Origin: WYZ-LMO8 sp964586135
GTDB taxonomy: Archaea; Thermoproteota; Methanomethylicia; Nezhaarchaeales; WYZ-LMO8
Direction of reading: 5' to 3'
Assembly: GCA_964586135.1 (NCBI GenBank)
Contig: CAZPGS010000050.1
Location: 1-6,509, forward strand
Length of the DNA stretch: 6,509 bases
A program made the translations under genes and the position numbers. Under the pieces are notes generated by a model, which was not told the DNA's origin, searched no databases, and saw only the letters and a list, made by a program, of their open reading frames with translations. Positions 6,158-6,509 of this stretch are shown here, in pieces (position 1 is the stretch's first letter; the number at the start of each line of letters is the position of its first letter).

Positions 6158-6210
6158 GGGCGCCAATTTAAAGTTTGGGCGTGCCTTGAGCGCGACGTCG
6201 AGGGCGCCAA
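6158..6210. repeat. 9-base direct repeat GGGCGCCAA, two copies
   Basis: Identical copies lie at 6158-6166 and 6202-6210, 44 bases apart, each containing the palindrome GGCGCC. The left copy overlaps the edge of the minus-strand TATA box and the right copy lies between the two divergent promoters. They could be binding sites of one regulator, but two 9-base copies can arise by chance. Confidence 0.3.
6162..6174 (-). promoter_or_regulatory. Candidate TATA box for the PHP transcription unit
   Basis: The minus strand reads ACTTTAAATTGGC. Transcription is predicted from about 6142, close to the ATG codons at 6145 and 6133, well upstream of the PHP start. So the broken segment 5943-6145 would be transcribed together with the PHP gene. 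Confidence 0.45.
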
Positions 6211-6230
6211 GAGGCTCTCAAGGGGCTTTT

Positions 6231-6240
6231 GGATTAAAAT
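6231..6240 (+). promoter_or_regulatory. Candidate TATA box of the DUF362 gene
   Basis: GGATTAAAAT predicts transcription from about 6263 and a leader of about 22 bases that includes the GGAGGGTGA ribosome-binding site. It is divergent from the minus-strand TATA box some 65 bases away. Confidence 0.5.
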
Positions 6241-6252
6241 CTTTGAAGCGGC

Positions 6253-6281
6253 TGTCCTCCAATTTTTGTGCTGGAGGGTGA
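6253..6281 (+). promoter_or_regulatory. Ribosome-binding site inside an inverted repeat
   Basis: GGAGGGTGA (6273-6281) is a strong ribosome-binding site 3 bases before ATG 6285. Its GGAGG is the right arm of a perfect inverted repeat, CCTCCA (6256-6261), 10-base loop, TGGAGG (6272-6277), which three G-U pairs could extend to nine. If the whole repeat is transcribed it could hide the site; if transcription starts near 6263, as the TATA box suggests, the repeat would work only as DNA, for example as an operator over the start. Confidence 0.45.
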
Positions 6282-6284
6282 AGG

Positions 6285-6509
6285 ATGTCGAGGGCTAGGG
6301 TCTACTTCTACGACCTTAAAGGGAGGCCCATGCCCAGCGTCGAAGAGGCCCTAGAGAAGTTGCTTGACAGAGTTGTAGAGGAGAGGCCCCTGAGAGGGAT
6401 CGTCGGCATAAAGGTCCACATGGGCGAGGAGGGCAATGTCACCCACCTGCGGCCAGAGTTCGTCAGGTGCGTCGTGGACTACGTGAGGGAGAGGGGGTGC
6501 GAGCCTGTG
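6285..6509 (+). CDS. DUF362 protein (N-terminal part, cut by the window edge)
   Basis: The 75 visible codons carry the recognisable N-terminal signature of DUF362 proteins: VGIKVHMGEEGN (40-51) followed by VTHLRPEFVR (52-61) and a helix ending in RERGCEPV. Members of this family often carry a pair of [4Fe-4S] cluster motifs further on and are found in anaerobic and thermophilic archaea and bacteria; their reaction is not established. Whether the cysteine motifs exist here cannot be seen because they would lie beyond the right edge. The ATG at 6285 is well supported by GGAGGGTGA directly upstream and by a TATA-like element about 48 bases before it. The gene is transcribed divergently from the PHP unit. 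Confidence 0.88.
   Translation, partial: MSRARVYFYDLKGRPMPSVEEALEKLLDRVVEERPLRGIVGIKVHMGEEGNVTHLRPEFVRCVVDYVRERGCEPV

Noticed and set aside
5999..6298. Plus-strand open frame of 99 codons ending inside the DUF362 start
   Set aside because: It runs across two predicted promoters and the ribosome-binding site of the DUF362 gene and resembles no family.

Overview
The window looks like part of a hyperthermophilic archaeal chromosome, most likely Thermoproteota (crenarchaeal). The signs are an archaeal-type (ApgM) phosphoglycerate mutase, TATA-like boxes about 25-30 bases before starts that are leaderless or have very short leaders, GGTG-type ribosome-binding sites, GTG and TTG starts, heavy use of AGG for arginine, and tight packing. 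No species can be named from the sequence alone. By eye the base composition is GC-rich (roughly 55-60%) and similar throughout. I saw no insertion sequence, CRISPR array, tRNA or rRNA.

Left part, all on the minus strand: reading from 2497 downward there is apgM (1214-2497), then a small HAD-fold protein (469-1065), then the first 109 codons of a class I fumarase alpha subunit that runs off the left edge (1-329). Each appears to have its own TATA-like element, so this is probably a set of co-oriented single genes and not a strict operon. ApgM and fumarase are central carbon enzymes. The HAD protein between them has the fold but has lost two catalytic aspartates, so it may not be a phosphatase.

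Middle, plus strand, divergent from apgM: a membrane-anchored type 1 solute-binding protein of the branched-chain amino-acid receptor kind (2611-3879) is followed after 84 bases by a fusion of a five-helix membrane domain with a complete UPF0173-type metallo-beta-lactamase-fold hydrolase (3964-5268). They are probably co-transcribed. No ABC permease or ATPase is visible, so the binding protein looks like an orphan here. The pair is the least conventional part of the window.

Right part: a PHP-domain metal-dependent phosphoesterase (5277-5942, minus) converges on the hydrolase with only 8 bases between stops. Upstream of it, 5943-6145 looks protein-coding in successive reading frames, as if a small gene or an N-terminal extension had been broken by frameshifts; it has its own TATA-like box. 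A divergent regulatory region (6146-6284) with a 9-base direct repeat and an inverted repeat covering the ribosome-binding site leads into a DUF362 protein (6285 onward, plus) cut by the right edge.
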